Shown here: in pieces, positions 48,262 to 60,611 of the stretch | Numbering within the stretch: position 1 is the first letter of the stretch | Layout: each line of letters begins with the position of its first letter | DNA from: Ashinkailepas kermadecensis | Lineage: Eukaryota; Arthropoda; Thecostraca; Neolepadidae | Direction of reading: 5' to 3' | Assembly (NCBI GenBank): GCA_034440615.1 | Contig: JAOTOM010005184.1 | Coordinates: forward strand, 1,118,501-1,182,500 | DNA length: 64,000 nt | Notes under the pieces: generated by a model | Told to the model about the DNA's origin: nothing | What the model saw: the letters and a program-made list of their open reading frames with translations, nothing else | Databases searched by the model: none | Made by a program: the position numbers and the translations under genes

Positions 48262-48620
48262 GATGTGTTTTGGGCCTCAGAGCATTTTTGTTAGGCGCCC
48301 GGTACGCATTTGAAGCCTCTGGGCTTTTGGGGCTTTATTGTTTTTGGTGGACCTACGGTGTTTTTGAGGTGCCGGCGTTTTCGAAGGCCCCGATGTATTT
48401 GTGTATTGCGCGGCGCGCCTTTTTGTATTTTTTATCCCGTCGCTTTTTGCAGGCACCAGCCTGATTGTGAGGCTGCCATGATGTCTTTGCGGCCCCGCTG
48501 TGCTTCGAGGATTACTTGAGTGCTTTTTAGAGCCCCATATGTGTTTATTTAGGACCCAACGCATGCTTTAAGGCCCTGTCGCTTTTTGCGAGACTTCTGC
48601 GCTATTGTGCGCTTTGGAGG
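48262..48620. repeat. Decayed 22-bp repeat, opposite orientation to 25925-27040
   Basis: Units such as GGCGCGCCTTTTTGTATTTT and GGTGTTTTTGAGGTGCC are the reverse complement of the CCCCAAAAA-TCGCGC type repeat at 26 kb. Confidence 0.6.
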
Positions 48621-48969
48621 GCCCGAAGGGGCCTCGAAGGGGCGCCACTTCTCTACCGGTAGGTGGGGTGCGGGCACATGCCACCAGATGCCGTCTCCCC
48701 GGATCCACCATGCACATCTACTGTGGACAGTGTTCTGACCAGCAAGTACAAATACAATACAATATATAAAAATCGCATTTGACACTTTAAGTCAACAGAG
48801 TTCGGCTCAACGATGTGTCCGGAAAGAAACGACTCCAACCTACAGCGGCGCGATACGAAAAACCACCTTGGGAAGCGGATAGTCTGCACCTGGGAAGGGG
48901 ACGCGGGCAAGACTGGATGACGGTCCTGGGGGGGGGAGACCGGATGAGCGCGTGTCCCGCAGGTTGTCC

Positions 48970-49240
48970 CAGCTACGGACACGGCTGCGGACACGGCTGC
49001 GGAAACGGCTGCGGACACGACAGCCGGCAATGTTGCGGACATGGCTACGGCCAATGCCGCAGACACTGGTGCGGATCAGGCTACGAACACGACTAAGGCG
49101 CGGCTATGTACACGGACTTCAGACTCATGGACATGGTTGTGGATACGGTCACGGACAATGCTGCAGATCCGACTACGGACACACGGACATGACTACGGAC
49201 ACGGCTGAGGTGTGGCTACCGACACGGCTGCGAGCACGGC
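48970..49240. repeat. 12-bp GGCTGCGGACAC repeat, degenerate
   Basis: Imperfect 12-bp units (GGCTGCGGACAC, GACTACGGACAC) with gaps. Apparent Cys/Gly-rich peptides are a translation artefact. Confidence 0.8.
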
Positions 49241-49389
49241 TGAAATTCCGCTCTCTGCGGCGGCGCGGAGCACGGCCGAACCGTGCGGGCCAGGGCAGCG
49301 CCGCCGAACCATCGCTCAGGCGGCGCTTCCGGCACCGCCATCATCCGTCCCGAGCTCAGAACGCCGCGTCCCGCCTGACCGCGGCTCGG

Positions 49390-49490
49390 CCACATCCGCC
49401 GCCATCCGCCGCCGTCCGCCGCCATCCGTCAACATCCGCCGCCATCCGCCGCCATCCACCGCCATCCGCCAACATCCGCCGCCATCGCCC
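49390..49490. repeat. 9-bp CCGCCATCC repeat
   Basis: CCGCCATCC, CCGCCGTCC and CAACATCCG units in tandem. Confidence 0.9.
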
Positions 49491-49520
49491 GGCGACACTC
49501 GTGACCGGATCCGGAGATGC

Positions 49521-49628
49521 GATGGCCTCAGCGGGTCGGACGGGGTCAGGCGACGCGATGACCTCAGCAGGCCGGACGGTGTCAGGTGACGCGACTACCT
49601 CAGCAGGCTGGACGGTGTCAGGTGTCGG
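49521..49628. repeat. 36-bp repeat, 3 copies
   Basis: GATGACCTCAGCAGGCCGGA CGGTGTCAGGTGACGC at 49521, 49557 and 49593. Confidence 0.93.
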
Positions 49629-50862
49629 CCGCCGCACCTGACCCCGGGCCGTCGGGTGCGGCGGCCGGACCGGCCGTGGCGGGGCAGGTGGTACACGGAC
49701 CGAATGGCGGATGTGTATCGGGCGGTGGGGCTACGAGGGTCAGAAACACGTGGGTCGACAGCCGCGGTGACCTGCTGGACGTGGGAGCGAGGTCAGGCCG
49801 CCGGGTGCGGCCTGACCTCGCTCAGCCGCTGCTTGGAGCAGCGGCCGCAGCAGCCGGTGGTGTGATTATGATCGTGTATGTACTCCTGATATAGCCAATG
49901 CCGCTGGTCGTTAGCTTACGTCTGCTGGGCATCTGGCCAGATACATTGGTCGATATCATTGGACCCCAGCTTACTTATTTTGTATTATCATTATTTTTTT
50001 AAAATATTAAATACATTTAATCCGAGTTCTTGCTGGGGTGGCTTTATGAACCAGGGTCCTATTGCTAAGCAGAGCTTGTTGTGTGAGCCCTGGCCCCACC
50101 ACCCGATACCAAAGGTAACTTATACCAAAGGTCATTCAATTAAAGTAATAGCATAGCTGAATCCTCAGCTTCAGCTGCTAATTAATATTAATAATATTAA
50201 TTAACATATCAGGAAATTATTATTTAACCGAATGAAGTACAGTAGAATTGGGTCGGAGATCCAATTGAATGTCTGTTAGCTGCCCACGAGACAACGATCA
50301 TCCCTATCCGTCACAAATAGTGGTCCAGTGACCTTGTAGAGGTGATTAAAATGTCATGTGATATATTTCCCCTTTGAATTGACCAAGGAAGGTTCCTTCA
50401 TGTCATTCCTGTCAGGACAAAAACGTCAAAGAATAGCTTATTGAACATAATACACCATTGGTTAGGGGATGGCGCTTATTTTGGCCAACCTCGCGAATCA
50501 TCGTCATATCTTCCAAAGGAACACATATACCGAGATGAAGCTTTTAGGATGTTTTTGCATCTTTTCCACACATATTGACAAATACAAATGCTGAGGTCAC
50601 CATGGTTAAAGCAGAAATGGCGTGATAATGACAACACTTTCCATGAATATTGTATGCTATCTATGATATTGTAGCATATTCCATGTCCTTACAGGACACG
50701 TTCAGCACGTGAACCAGTACCAAAACGGGGCAGAAATTCAGAGTGCATCAATGCATTAAGTGAAATTCTGCGACAGAGTGCATTAAAATCAGCACGCTAC
50801 TTGAAGCCAGGCACTATATTGCTACGAGTGAGGTGTTGCGCAGCAAAAGCAACAACAACATT
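49629..50862. other. GC-rich then AT-rich, no gene seen
   Basis: 49640-49870 continues the GC-rich block, with an inverted GGTCAGGCCG/CGGCCTGACC pair near 49792-49818. The rest is AT-rich and featureless. Confidence 0.45.
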
Positions 50863-51101
50863 GATATTGCGTGTAAAGAAAATATACGACCTTCAATGTA
50901 CCAGGAGGTGCTGAGTTGACATCAAAAGTAATGATAAAGGTTGCACTTTATTACTCAACGTTTCGGCCAGGGGCCATCGTCAGGAGATGGCCCCTGGCCG
51001 AAACGTTGAGTAATAAAGTACAACCTTTATCGTTACTTTTGATGTCAACTCAGCACCTCCTGGTATATTGAAGGTGGTATATTTTCTTTACACGCAATGT
51101 C
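50863..51101. repeat. Large near-perfect palindrome (116-bp arms, 7-nt spacer)
   Basis: The arms 50863-50978 and 50986-51101 are inverted copies differing at about five positions and separated by GTCAGGA. The arm centre contains CAACGTTTCGGCC and a GGGGCCATC/GATGGCCCC end. Transcribed, it would form a hairpin of more than 110 bp. On the minus strand, CTGACGA followed by a GGCC...GGCC stem and GAAAC (50983-50960) resembles a hammerhead ribozyme core of the kind carried by Penelope-like elements. Confidence 0.9.
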
Positions 51102-51385
51102 TAAAACCCAGTAGCATCTAAGAGCCATTCTTCGTTTATTATAACTACATTGATAGTCGCTATGGTCGTCTGACAACGGGCACGAGCTCATCTGGATGTC
51201 CTCAGTACCTGAGTGGATATACTGTGCCGGAGAACTCCGGCACCGACCGTGGCTGGGCTGGGCCGGCGTCTGCCTACTACAGGTACGGACAGCAGAAGCA
51301 GAAGCAGAAGACAGCAGAAGGCGCCTGGGCGGGACAAGCATCAGAGGTAGCAATAGTTGAGGCACATTCGTTCATTTGTATTGGT

Positions 51386-51481
51386 ATTGACCATATCGTA
51401 TCATGGCAAGACCATGACCGTTTCTCACAAGGCATTGACCTTATCGTATCATGGCAAGACCATGACCGTTTCACACAAGGC
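51386..51481. repeat. 48-bp tandem duplication
   Basis: ATTGACCATATCGTATCATG... repeated at 51434 with two or three changes. Confidence 0.92.
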
Positions 51482-51959
51482 TATGTAGGATCAATATTAC
51501 CTGATCATGACCGTGGGCGTAGGAAATGGCGTCAGCTCTGGCCCACACTTTTGGCGGTGGTTGCTAGCAATGGTAACTGCCCCCTTCGCAAGAAATTATT
51601 TCGCTTTTCCAAAAGAAAAGGTGGAACAACGCATTTTTCTAGAATCCGAAATATTTCCAATGACACACAATTCGTTTCTGTATCGGTAAAGTACGTAGGT
51701 ACTTAGTCCAATTGCCTTTAGCTATTTCCTTTTCCAGAAGTTGAAGCGTTACCGGAGCACCACACGTACTTGATACTAGCACCAGGCGAGTATTACACGA
51801 ATAATTCCTTGCACGCGACAAATTCGCTCCGGATGAGACATTCGACCCGAACCACATTCTGTGAGTCTAGAGCCATCTACCCTATCTCACAGTATGCTGT
51901 AGTCCCCCTCATAATGTAGATAAACATAATTCATACACCCCTGAAATGAATCAGAATTG

Positions 51960-52190
51960 CACAGCTCAATGTAGTCAGTGGTGATTTTCCTCATAAACCA
52001 CTCCCTCCCACGCTGAACAATTTTTTTCCGGATAATATCGACCCGAGTTGGAACTGGCCTCCCACTTTTACAAACGGCCCTGCGCTCACAATCATGTCGC
52101 TTAAAGCAGGGCGTAACTTTACGAACAATATTCGCAAAATAAGGAACATTCAAAGTGTTTAATTTTGCCACGCTATATTGAATTCCATTG
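51960..52190 (-). pseudogene. Tc1/mariner-like transposase N-terminal (helix-turn-helix) remnant
   Basis: The minus-strand frame contains KLNTLNVPYFANIV, CKSGRPVPTRVDIIRKKI and REWFMRKITTDY. This resembles the paired-like HTH region and SGRP linker of mosquito-type mariner transposases (ITmD37E group), where SGRP is followed by an IRR/MRKM block. The catalytic DDE part is not present. An AT microsatellite (52217-52250) follows the start side. Confidence 0.5.
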
Positions 52191-52216
52191 GAATTCCAAT
52201 CATACACTTTGTATAT

Positions 52217-52250
52217 ATATATATATATATATGTATATATGCACATATAC
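52217..52250. repeat. (AT)n microsatellite
   Basis: A short run of TA/ATGTATATATGC next to the mariner-like remnant. Confidence 0.9.
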
Positions 52251-52486
52251 ATCATGGCGTATTTATATACAATGCCAGATATAATGGAGTATTTCGAATA
52301 TCTTCAATTGCCTTTAATTAAATAGATAATATTGGCATCATATACAAAGTCACAAGTTTTGAAGAAAGCAAATTTGAACCTTATGAAATGCACCAAAATT
52401 TTCGCATTATTTCCAAGCTTCTCATCATATGTATTTCGTTGGAGCATCGGTGGAACATAAGCTTATTTCTCTTGATCCACCTATAG

Positions 52487-52712
52487 AAAGCATATTCCTA
52501 CGAACATGCGCATCCATCAGGCTGGACGACCTACCACATATTCCTGCATCACACACGGCACCTTCATGTTCGTGCCAGACCCACCGTCGACGAACCGTGC
52601 ATCCTCATCCTCGACAATCATTCATCACATCTCAACATTGAAACTATCGATTTCTGTCGTGACAACGGGACCATCCTTCTCACCTTTCCGCCGCGCTACC
52701 CGCACAAATTAC
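52487..52712 (+). pseudogene. pogo/Tigger-like DDE transposase fragment
   Basis: One frame, open from 52487, reads HPSGWTTYHIFL, then PCILILDNHSSHLNIETIDF and CRDNGTILLTFPPRYPHKLQ. This is the order of the DDE_1 superfamily of pogo/Tigger/Jerky transposases: the second aspartate lies in the LDNHSSH box and is followed by the PPR/H-LQ box. Upstream in frame is a TAG, and after 52712 the sequence enters a C-run and loses similarity. A dead fragment. Confidence 0.75.
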
Positions 52713-52909
52713 AGCGCCCCCCCCCCCCCTCCTCCGGGCGCAGCATAACCATGCATGACACACCTTCCACACTCGCGACAGTCCTACCACCCGCCATGGC
52801 GGTTCGCAAGATAACCGCTGGACTCAGAGTAACAGGCCTGTTGAAATGAAATGACGTTCAATCATAAAATGAGAAAGGTGGTGTTCCCGAAAGTTTCCAG
52901 ATCAGGCAT

Positions 52910-53125
52910 GGAAGTGTTCGTCGTGGGACGTGCGATAGCACGGGTGTTTCCCCACCATTGTGGGATGTGCGATAATATGGATATTTGCCACCAGCGTAGG
53001 GTGTGCGATAATTTGGATATTTGCCACCATCGCGGGACGTGCGATAATATGGATATTTGCCACCAGCGTAGGGTGTGCGATAATTTGGATACTTCCCACA
53101 TCGTGGGAGGTGCGATAATATGAAT
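52910..53125. repeat. 36-bp minisatellite, 6 copies
   Basis: GTGCGATAATATGGATATTT GCCACCAnCGnRGG recurs at 52967, 53003, 53039, 53075 and 53110. Every second unit has TAATTTGG, an alternating two-unit pattern. Confidence 0.92.
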
Positions 53126-53400
53126 ATTTTCCACAACCGTGCACAATAACTTACTTTCCCTTTCGATTCGCCGATTAGACCATCGCGAAGGCATTTTAAT
53201 CGTGCGTTACCTGCATGCGGGAACACCTTTTTTCATCAGAGCAACATTAAGTTCGAAATTTAAGGTGCTGTAAGGAAAGTAAGCATCCCAAACTAATTGC
53301 CCACTTTGACAGCCTCGATTCGCCTATCATTGTTTGACGCAATATGTTCTCACGTGGGTTGAGGAAAGGTGAACTGTCCAGATTGTCTTTCCTTGTTTTC

Positions 53401-53489
53401 CTCTATTCGCCTATAGGCGGATAGAGTAACAATTGAATTGTAACAAAAACCTTACAATTTTGATAGATCAAAATTGTAAGGTTTTTGTT
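53401..53489. other. Two adjacent palindromes
   Basis: 53401-53426: CTCTATTCGCC-TATA-GGCGGATAGAG (one wobble). 53442-53489: perfect 22-bp arms AACAAAAACCTTACAATTTT GA with a TAGA loop. Confidence 0.9.
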
Positions 53490-53924
53490 TTGCAAAATTA
53501 TAGCCACGGCATAAGAATGAGATTGACGTTTCCTACGACAGAATCGGTCGGTTGGTTTTCGGGATCTGAGTGTGTGGGGGGGGGGGGGTAATATGTACCC
53601 AGCATAACTACTTCACTGCCCGCAGGAGCCCTCCCGCAGTATGGTTAAGGCTCCTCCTTGACAAGATCGCCAGTCCAGTGTACGCAGCGCCCACGATCTG
53701 GTGCACAGCCTCCTCCCCTGAGCAGTGCATGGACAACTAAACTGCAGTGAGTAGAAGGGAATTGGACTCCAAAGTAGCACCCAGCGGACGGCGGCTCACA
53801 TCCAAGGGATTGAATTGCACTCATCGACTGGATAGATGGTTGCATCTCCTAGTGGGAGCGACTGTATGCGGAAACCGCAGCGCGTGGCTTCTTGCCACCA
53901 GCTGGTGGGATGTGAATTCTGTCC

Positions 53925-54040
53925 AGATCTGACCGCCGCGATAGAGTCGCCAGGAAAGGTGACGGTCATCTGTCCATCCGGGTGCTCGTGCGGCACACAT
54001 GTGCACAGAAACTGTACCGACACTGACCAAGAAGTCTGAC
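53925..54040 (+). CDS. Possible LCCL-like exon fragment
   Basis: After an AG at 53929 a frame reads DLTAAIESPGKVTVICPSGC and then further cysteines, stopping at TGA 54040. The GKVTVICPSGC stretch resembles the first half of LCCL domains, which carry a CPxxC-type motif. The second half (VYGT, SICxAAIHAG) is not seen. The minus strand is also open here, so the call is tentative. Confidence 0.2.
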
Positions 54041-55390
<1,350 letters not shown>

Positions 55391-55718
55391 TCTATATCTC
55401 TCTCTTGCTCTTGCTCTCCCTCTCCCTTTGTCGACTTGATGCTCGACCAGATCGGCTTAATTACACTGCGGCCTCGCCCACTCGACCGCTGACAATTTGC
55501 ATTCGGTTTCAAAGGGACTATATCACAATGATAATGATGGGTGGACGGCCGACTATTTAGTATCCACTTCCCGACGGGACCGAGTGAGGTCGGAGTTCGG
55601 TGGCTGCCCGTCTCGCGGTCATCTTAGCCATGCCATGCATGGTGAGAAAGAGAGGGAGTGTGGGTGGAGGCCGGGGTGTGTGGGTGGAGGACACACATCC
55701 CGGATCGGAAGCCTTCTT

Positions 55719-56054
55719 TGACGCTCAGCAGCTTCTGCAGCTGAATGTGGTGAGTTTGACGCTTAGTAGCTTCTGCAGCTGAATGTGGTGAGTTTGACGC
55801 TTAGTAGCTTCTGCAGCTGAATGTGGTGGCCTTGACACTTAGTAGCTTCTGCAGCTGAATGTGGTGGCCTTGACACTTAATAGCTTCTGCAGCTGAATGT
55901 GGTGGCCTTGACTCTTAGTAGCTTCTGCAGCTGAATGTGGTGGCCTTGACACTTAATAGCTTCTGCAGCTGAATGTGGTGGCGTTGACTCTTAGTAGCTT
56001 CTGCAGCTGAATGTGGTGGCCTTGACACTTAGTAGCTTCTGCAGCTGAATGTGG
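55719..56054. repeat. 38-bp minisatellite, 9 copies
   Basis: AGCTTCTGCAGCTGAATGTG GTGGCCTTGACACTTAGT repeats from 55719. The first units carry GAGTTTGACGC in place of GCCTTGACA. Confidence 0.96.
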
Positions 56055-56727
56055 TTCGTGACTGGACGATTCGTCGCGGACGTTGACACACAATTTTACG
56101 TAACCACAGCTGTTTGTACGCGTAATGGACTCATATATGGCTTTCGCTGAGTATACATTATCATCGGAATCCCCAGCTCTGCCATCGCCCACAAGGGCAC
56201 CTTGGCCGATGCGCTATACTGACAGTCGCTCGGCCAAGATCAAGCTACATATTCGGTGGTATCACCTGTGCTACACGGAAACAACATCATTCACATCACT
56301 CCATAATGTCACGACAGCCTTCACGACTGAAATGCCTGTCTGCAAAGCATGTATGGGCTGTTGCCGTCATATTATCACCGTCATTTGCATTTTGATAGCC
56401 GCCAAACACGTGCAGATGTGTTCGACGGAGTACTTAACAGCATCGATTATTTAGCGTGATATGCACACTAGGCCATGAATCCTACAGTTCATAACCTGTA
56501 TAACACACCGGTGACCGGTTAATGAAACATGAGACGGAACCGCCACTGACAACAGGACTGCGTTTGACTTTGGCCAGGCGAGGCGCAAGGCGGTGAGCAC
56601 CGACCCACGTGTTGGTGTCGGCGGAGATGCGCCGCTCCCGCAGCATGCCCGGGTTCGCCCACTCGTGACAGTTTTACAGCCGACGGCACACACCTGAGTA
56701 AAAAAGGCGTCCTCCCAGTTCTTGGTA

Positions 56728-56800
56728 CAGTACTCAGTACAGTACTCAGTACAGCACTCAGTACAGTACTCAGCACAGTACTCAGTACAGTGTTCAGTAC
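56728..56800. repeat. CAGTACTCAGTA 12-bp repeat, 6 copies
   Basis: CAGTACTCAGTA with CAGCACTC and GTGTTC variants. Confidence 0.92.
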
Positions 56801-57171
56801 ATCTTAATCCCCTTTACATTTTCTTAATCAGTGGGGTCCCTCAGAGAAAATGGTGTGAACGGTGAACCTCATGCCGTACAAAGTGTGTCTGTCTCAAGCT
56901 TCCTGCTCAGTGTACACCCACCTCGCAACCACCGGGTGAACCTTATGCTGCGAATTTGTAGGTTCCAGATTTGACGGTTACGTTTGCACACGGAGAGAAA
57001 GCGACTACCGGGAGCAGATGGCCAATCAGAACACCTGGATATGACGTGCAATCACATCGCACATACAGACAGTGTCGCCATGGCAACGGGCGGACGCAGC
57101 TCCAGGCAGTATGGTGTTGCGGCACGCGCACCCACTTGAGGAAATTGTGCGCGTCTCCGTATTATAGCATA

Positions 57172-57175
<4 letters not shown>

Positions 57176-57229
<54 letters not shown>
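57176..57229. repeat. (AT)n microsatellite
   Basis: About 54 bp of pure AT. Confidence 0.97.
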
Positions 57230-57230
<1 letters not shown>

Positions 57231-57816
57231 CAGTACAAGACAAACAAGAACAACAAATACCAACGAGATACGTATCATCATAGTCACATATATCAATTAT
57301 ACGATGTACATAGAAACAATTGGCTATGAAGTGCAGTGCAATATTTTTACACAACGTCCCTCTTTCATAAGACACCGGTGATCACTTGGGTAATAAGAAT
57401 GTAAATAATCGGTTATCTACCAGGCCGGAAGGGTCAGCAGCCGGACAGCAAGCTAGAAACGCATCACCTCCTGCCCAACATATTCTCCCACGGTTCCTAT
57501 GTTTCTAGGTCGAGACCCTAGGAGGCAACGTCGGAACGAGGTTTCGAACCGGAAAAAATAACACAACCTGTTTCACCTCTCTCAACTTCTAAAACATGGC
57601 ACTGCCCGAGGCACCCACAACGGCTGACCTGCGCGAGCTCTCAGTGGGCTGGCCAACATTGTTTACGATTAACGTCAGTCATAGTACAGGCTCGAGATGC
57701 CGTTTGGGCGGCGTTCCCCTCACGCTACAACCGATCAAGCCTCTGGTGCAGACAAGGACGAGATGCAAGTGTCTGCTTTTGCATGCCTGCTCGTCGCTCA
57801 CTGCCTGTGTTTCAGC

Positions 57817-57985
57817 CAGGGGCAAATACTGGGAGGGGGCACGGGGGCATGTTCCCCCTCCATGGAAGGTGTCGTCCCTCCGGCCTGAAAAAGGCACCCC
57901 ATCGCTCAACGGATTTGTCAGCCAGAGGCGCCCCCCCCCCAGACAAGTGCCCCTCATGACAAACCCTGGGCCCTCCCCTGGGTTC
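57817..57985 (+). mobile_element. Possible non-autonomous transposon fragment, relative of 20961-21291
   Basis: It starts CAGGGGCAAATACTGG right after TGTGTTTCAGC and shares several blocks with 20961-21291, including CAGACAAGTGCC. It is rich in G and C runs. The right end was not fixed. Confidence 0.3.
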
Positions 57986-58033
57986 AGCACGAGTGATGGT
58001 GTGCATGGTCACGTAAGTCGCCAAAGGCCGTAC

Positions 58034-58135
58034 CTGCCGCGAGGCCCACCCTGCGCCGCTGAGCGTCACTCCCATCAACACAGGAAGCGCTCCAGTCAGC
58101 ACTAAAGAACAAACTCGCGGAACAGTTGGCCACAC
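58034..58135 (-). CDS. Possible signal-peptide exon
   Basis: A minus-strand frame opens at ATG 58135 with a hydrophobic leader (VCSLVLTGALPVLMGVTLSG) and meets the donor CGGCAG|GTACGG after 34 codons in phase 0. The sequence GTTTGTTCTTTAG inside it also looks like an acceptor, so this could instead be an internal exon read in another frame. No downstream partner was identified. Confidence 0.22.
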
Positions 58136-58396
58136 CTACCTTCAGGTATAACGTTTGCCCGATTGGACAGCATACAATCGTCACGTCATGCGCCATTAAA
58201 GCCCCGTGGCGGTCGTGCCACTGGCTGCGGAGGCAAGGAACGGGATGCGGGCGATCTGGAGGCTTCTGACCGAGTGCCGGCCGTTTACATGCTCCGGTGG
58301 CGAGCCATGTACTGGACGTGACCCTTGCAACATGCAGTCAGCAGGTGAATGCACCGTTACATACACAATATGCCGATATCGCGGTATCAAATGCCT

Positions 58397-58590
58397 TTGT
58401 GGAGTTGTGTCCACCTCCGGCTCGATAAGGGTTGTTCACGGTTACGGTACATGCACCATTATATGGTCGAGATGCTGATATCGCGGGATTTAATGTCTGT
58501 GTGTAGTTGTGCGGAATCGTGATATCACGTGATCAGATGTCCGTGTGGAGTTTTGTCCACCTCCGCTTCGATAAGGGTTGTTCACGGTTA
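58397..58590. repeat. 146-bp spaced direct repeat
   Basis: GGAGTTGTGTCCACCTCCGG CTCGATAAGGGTTGTTCACG GTTA at 58401 and a close copy at 58547, with GATATCGCGG blocks between them. Confidence 0.85.
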
Positions 58591-58849
58591 GATAACGAGG
58601 AGAATAGGTAGCCGATTTACGTGTACTTAATGTCCACTGGAGATGGAAAATGTACGGACCGAAAGCTCCGTCAGGACGCCTGGCAGGTACCGGAGGCTTT
58701 CTGACCAGTCTTTGGGATATATACGAGGTCATTCAACTGGTATCATGGTGTCTGTGTGAAATACAAAGAAAGAAATATACATGTTGGGAAAACCAAACGG
58801 TCAGGTACGTTCTGAAAGCCCGTTTAACATTTCATCCAAGAGTTTTGTT

Positions 58850-59055
58850 CAGGGGCGCAACCAGAATTTTCTTAATGGGAGCCCGACCCAAAAATACAGG
58901 GGGAACGGGAACCGCTTCCGGCATGCGAGGCGCGCCAGAAATTTCTGGATTGCGTGGTTAAAATCTCAAGATTTCTTGTTTGATATGGTGTATTGCGGTT
59001 GCTAGGAGGAGGGAGGGTGAGCGGGCCCCCCGATACTCCTTGGCTGCGCCTCCAG
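58850..59055 (+). mobile_element. Small MITE-like element, copy 2
   Basis: It begins CAGGGGCGCAACCAGAATTT and ends TTGGCTGCGCCTCCAG, with GAGCCCGACCC near the start. This is the same plan as the copy at 21582-21776. Flanks TTTTGTT and TTCTGTC could be a decayed 7-8-bp target duplication of hAT type. Confidence 0.55.
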
Positions 59056-59397
59056 TTCTGTCGATGCATTGAACAATCTGAAGATACACCCTTAAATAGT
59101 TCAGAGAAATATCAGATATCAATCAATACCAATATCAAATCATGCTAATTGTTGAAAACAGGAGATGACCGAAGGAATTGTTTAATAGCTCAAAGCAATC
59201 ACCGACACATTTTTCGAAAGCAAGACTTGCAATTGCAACGAAGACGAGAGATGGTTCAATTGATATTACCACATAAGAACAACAGAATATGGCTGGTGCC
59301 AGATTAAAATGTCCAATTTATGGCCAGAGCTCAAAAGACTATTGCAACACATTGCATAAGATGATATAGTAGTGAGCATGTTTTCCATTTGTGACCG

Positions 59398-59870
59398 CAC
59401 CTCGTGACCGCCGACTCCGTGACGGCTCACCTCGTGACTTCCGACTCCGTGACGGCTCACCTCGTGACTGCCGACTCCGTGACGGCCCACCTCGTGACTA
59501 CGGACCCCGTGACGAATCACCTCGTGACCGCCGACTCCGTGATGGCTCACCTCGTGACTTCCGACTCCGTGACGGCCCACCTCGTGACTACGGACCCCGT
59601 GACGAATCACCTCGTGACCGCCGACTCCGTGATGGCTCACCTCGTGACTACGGACCCCGTGACGGCCCACCTCGTGACTACGGACCCCGTGACGAATCAC
59701 CTCGTGACCGCCGACTCCGTGACGGCCCACCTCGTGACTACGGACCCCGTGACGAATCACCTCGTGACCGCCGACTCCGTGACGGCTCACCTCGTGACTA
59801 CGGACCCCGTGACGAATCACCTCGTGACCGCCGACTCCGTGATGGCTCACCTCGTGACTGCCGACTCCGT
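59398..59870. repeat. 30-bp minisatellite, about 16 copies of two types
   Basis: Type A CTCGTGACCGCCGACTCCGT GACGGCTCAC and type B CTCGTGACTACGGACCCCGT GACGAATCAC alternate irregularly. Ten stop-free codons per unit create 200-270-codon ORFs on both strands. Confidence 0.97.
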
Positions 59871-60611
59871 GCGCGGACACTGCTACGTATCGCCTGCTCA
59901 GCGGCCAACTGGCGTGGCGGTCGGCGGCGGCCGACGGGACCGGCGGCGGCGGCGCGCGCGCGCCCACCTCTCCGGCCGCCGCCGCCGTAAAATGCGACCC
60001 AGCCGTACGGAGCCGAACGTAGACCGACACAGTGGGCTGCCGCGTACACAGCCTGACGCCGGGCGCCGTGCAGACTGACAAATCCATCCGTGCGCGGTTG
60101 TTTCCGAGCCCCGATTTGTGTGCAGCGGTCCCTCATTTCCAGCCGGCGCAGGGATTTCGGGAACGAATGGCTTGATTGAAAACCCTGACAGGCGCAGGCG
60201 AATTTTCGCAGTATAGAATGACATAGATTCACTTCCAAAGCCATCGATAATTGCAAGGATAATTCACGAGGAAACAAATGGTGAATAGTTTGTAGGATCT
60301 GTTCGTCGCTGTAGTAAATATAAAGACTATGAGACAGATGACTGAAACATGTGTACGTGTGGCAAGAGTTAGAACAGGCTTTCTGTGGGTGCGTACGTAA
60401 CGGGCTTAACCTCGTTTGTCACCAGCATTATATGATCCCCTGTTATGGAAAGCCGTCTTCATTAGCCACCCATCTTATCTGATTATCCGTGTGATTCAGA
60501 TCAAATAACGGTCACTATGTTCTATATTAGCCATAATCGGACACATAATCTGTTTTCCAATTTTTGACCGCGATTCATTCTCACGGCCTGTCTGCGAAGC
60601 CTGCAAATATC
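59871..60611. other. GC-rich patch then AT-rich DNA
   Basis: 59880-60090 is GC-rich with CCGCCGCCG runs. No recognised exon. Confidence 0.4.

Larger units (their letters stand above)
56055..57816. other. Mostly unassigned; possible minus-strand exon near 56.6 kb
   Basis: On the minus strand a strong acceptor (GCCTTTTTTACTCAG, near 56695) precedes a GC-rich stretch; one of its frames reads WANPGMLRERRISADTNTWV, which looks protein-like but is preceded in frame by a stop. The rest shows nothing beyond the listed repeats. Confidence 0.3.

Noticed and set aside
48952..49096. Cys/Gly-rich small secreted peptide
   Set aside because: Comes from the 12-bp GGCTGCGGACAC repeat, not from a gene with signal peptide and splice sites.
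57763..57815. Signal peptide starting MQVSAFACLL
   Set aside because: The frame runs straight into a transposon-like fragment and has no donor; the TGCCTGTGTTTCAG at its end looks more like a splice acceptor.
59266..60087. 273-codon minus-strand ORF with GVGSHEV repeats
   Set aside because: Driven by the stop-free 30-bp repeat; equally long ORFs exist on the plus strand.
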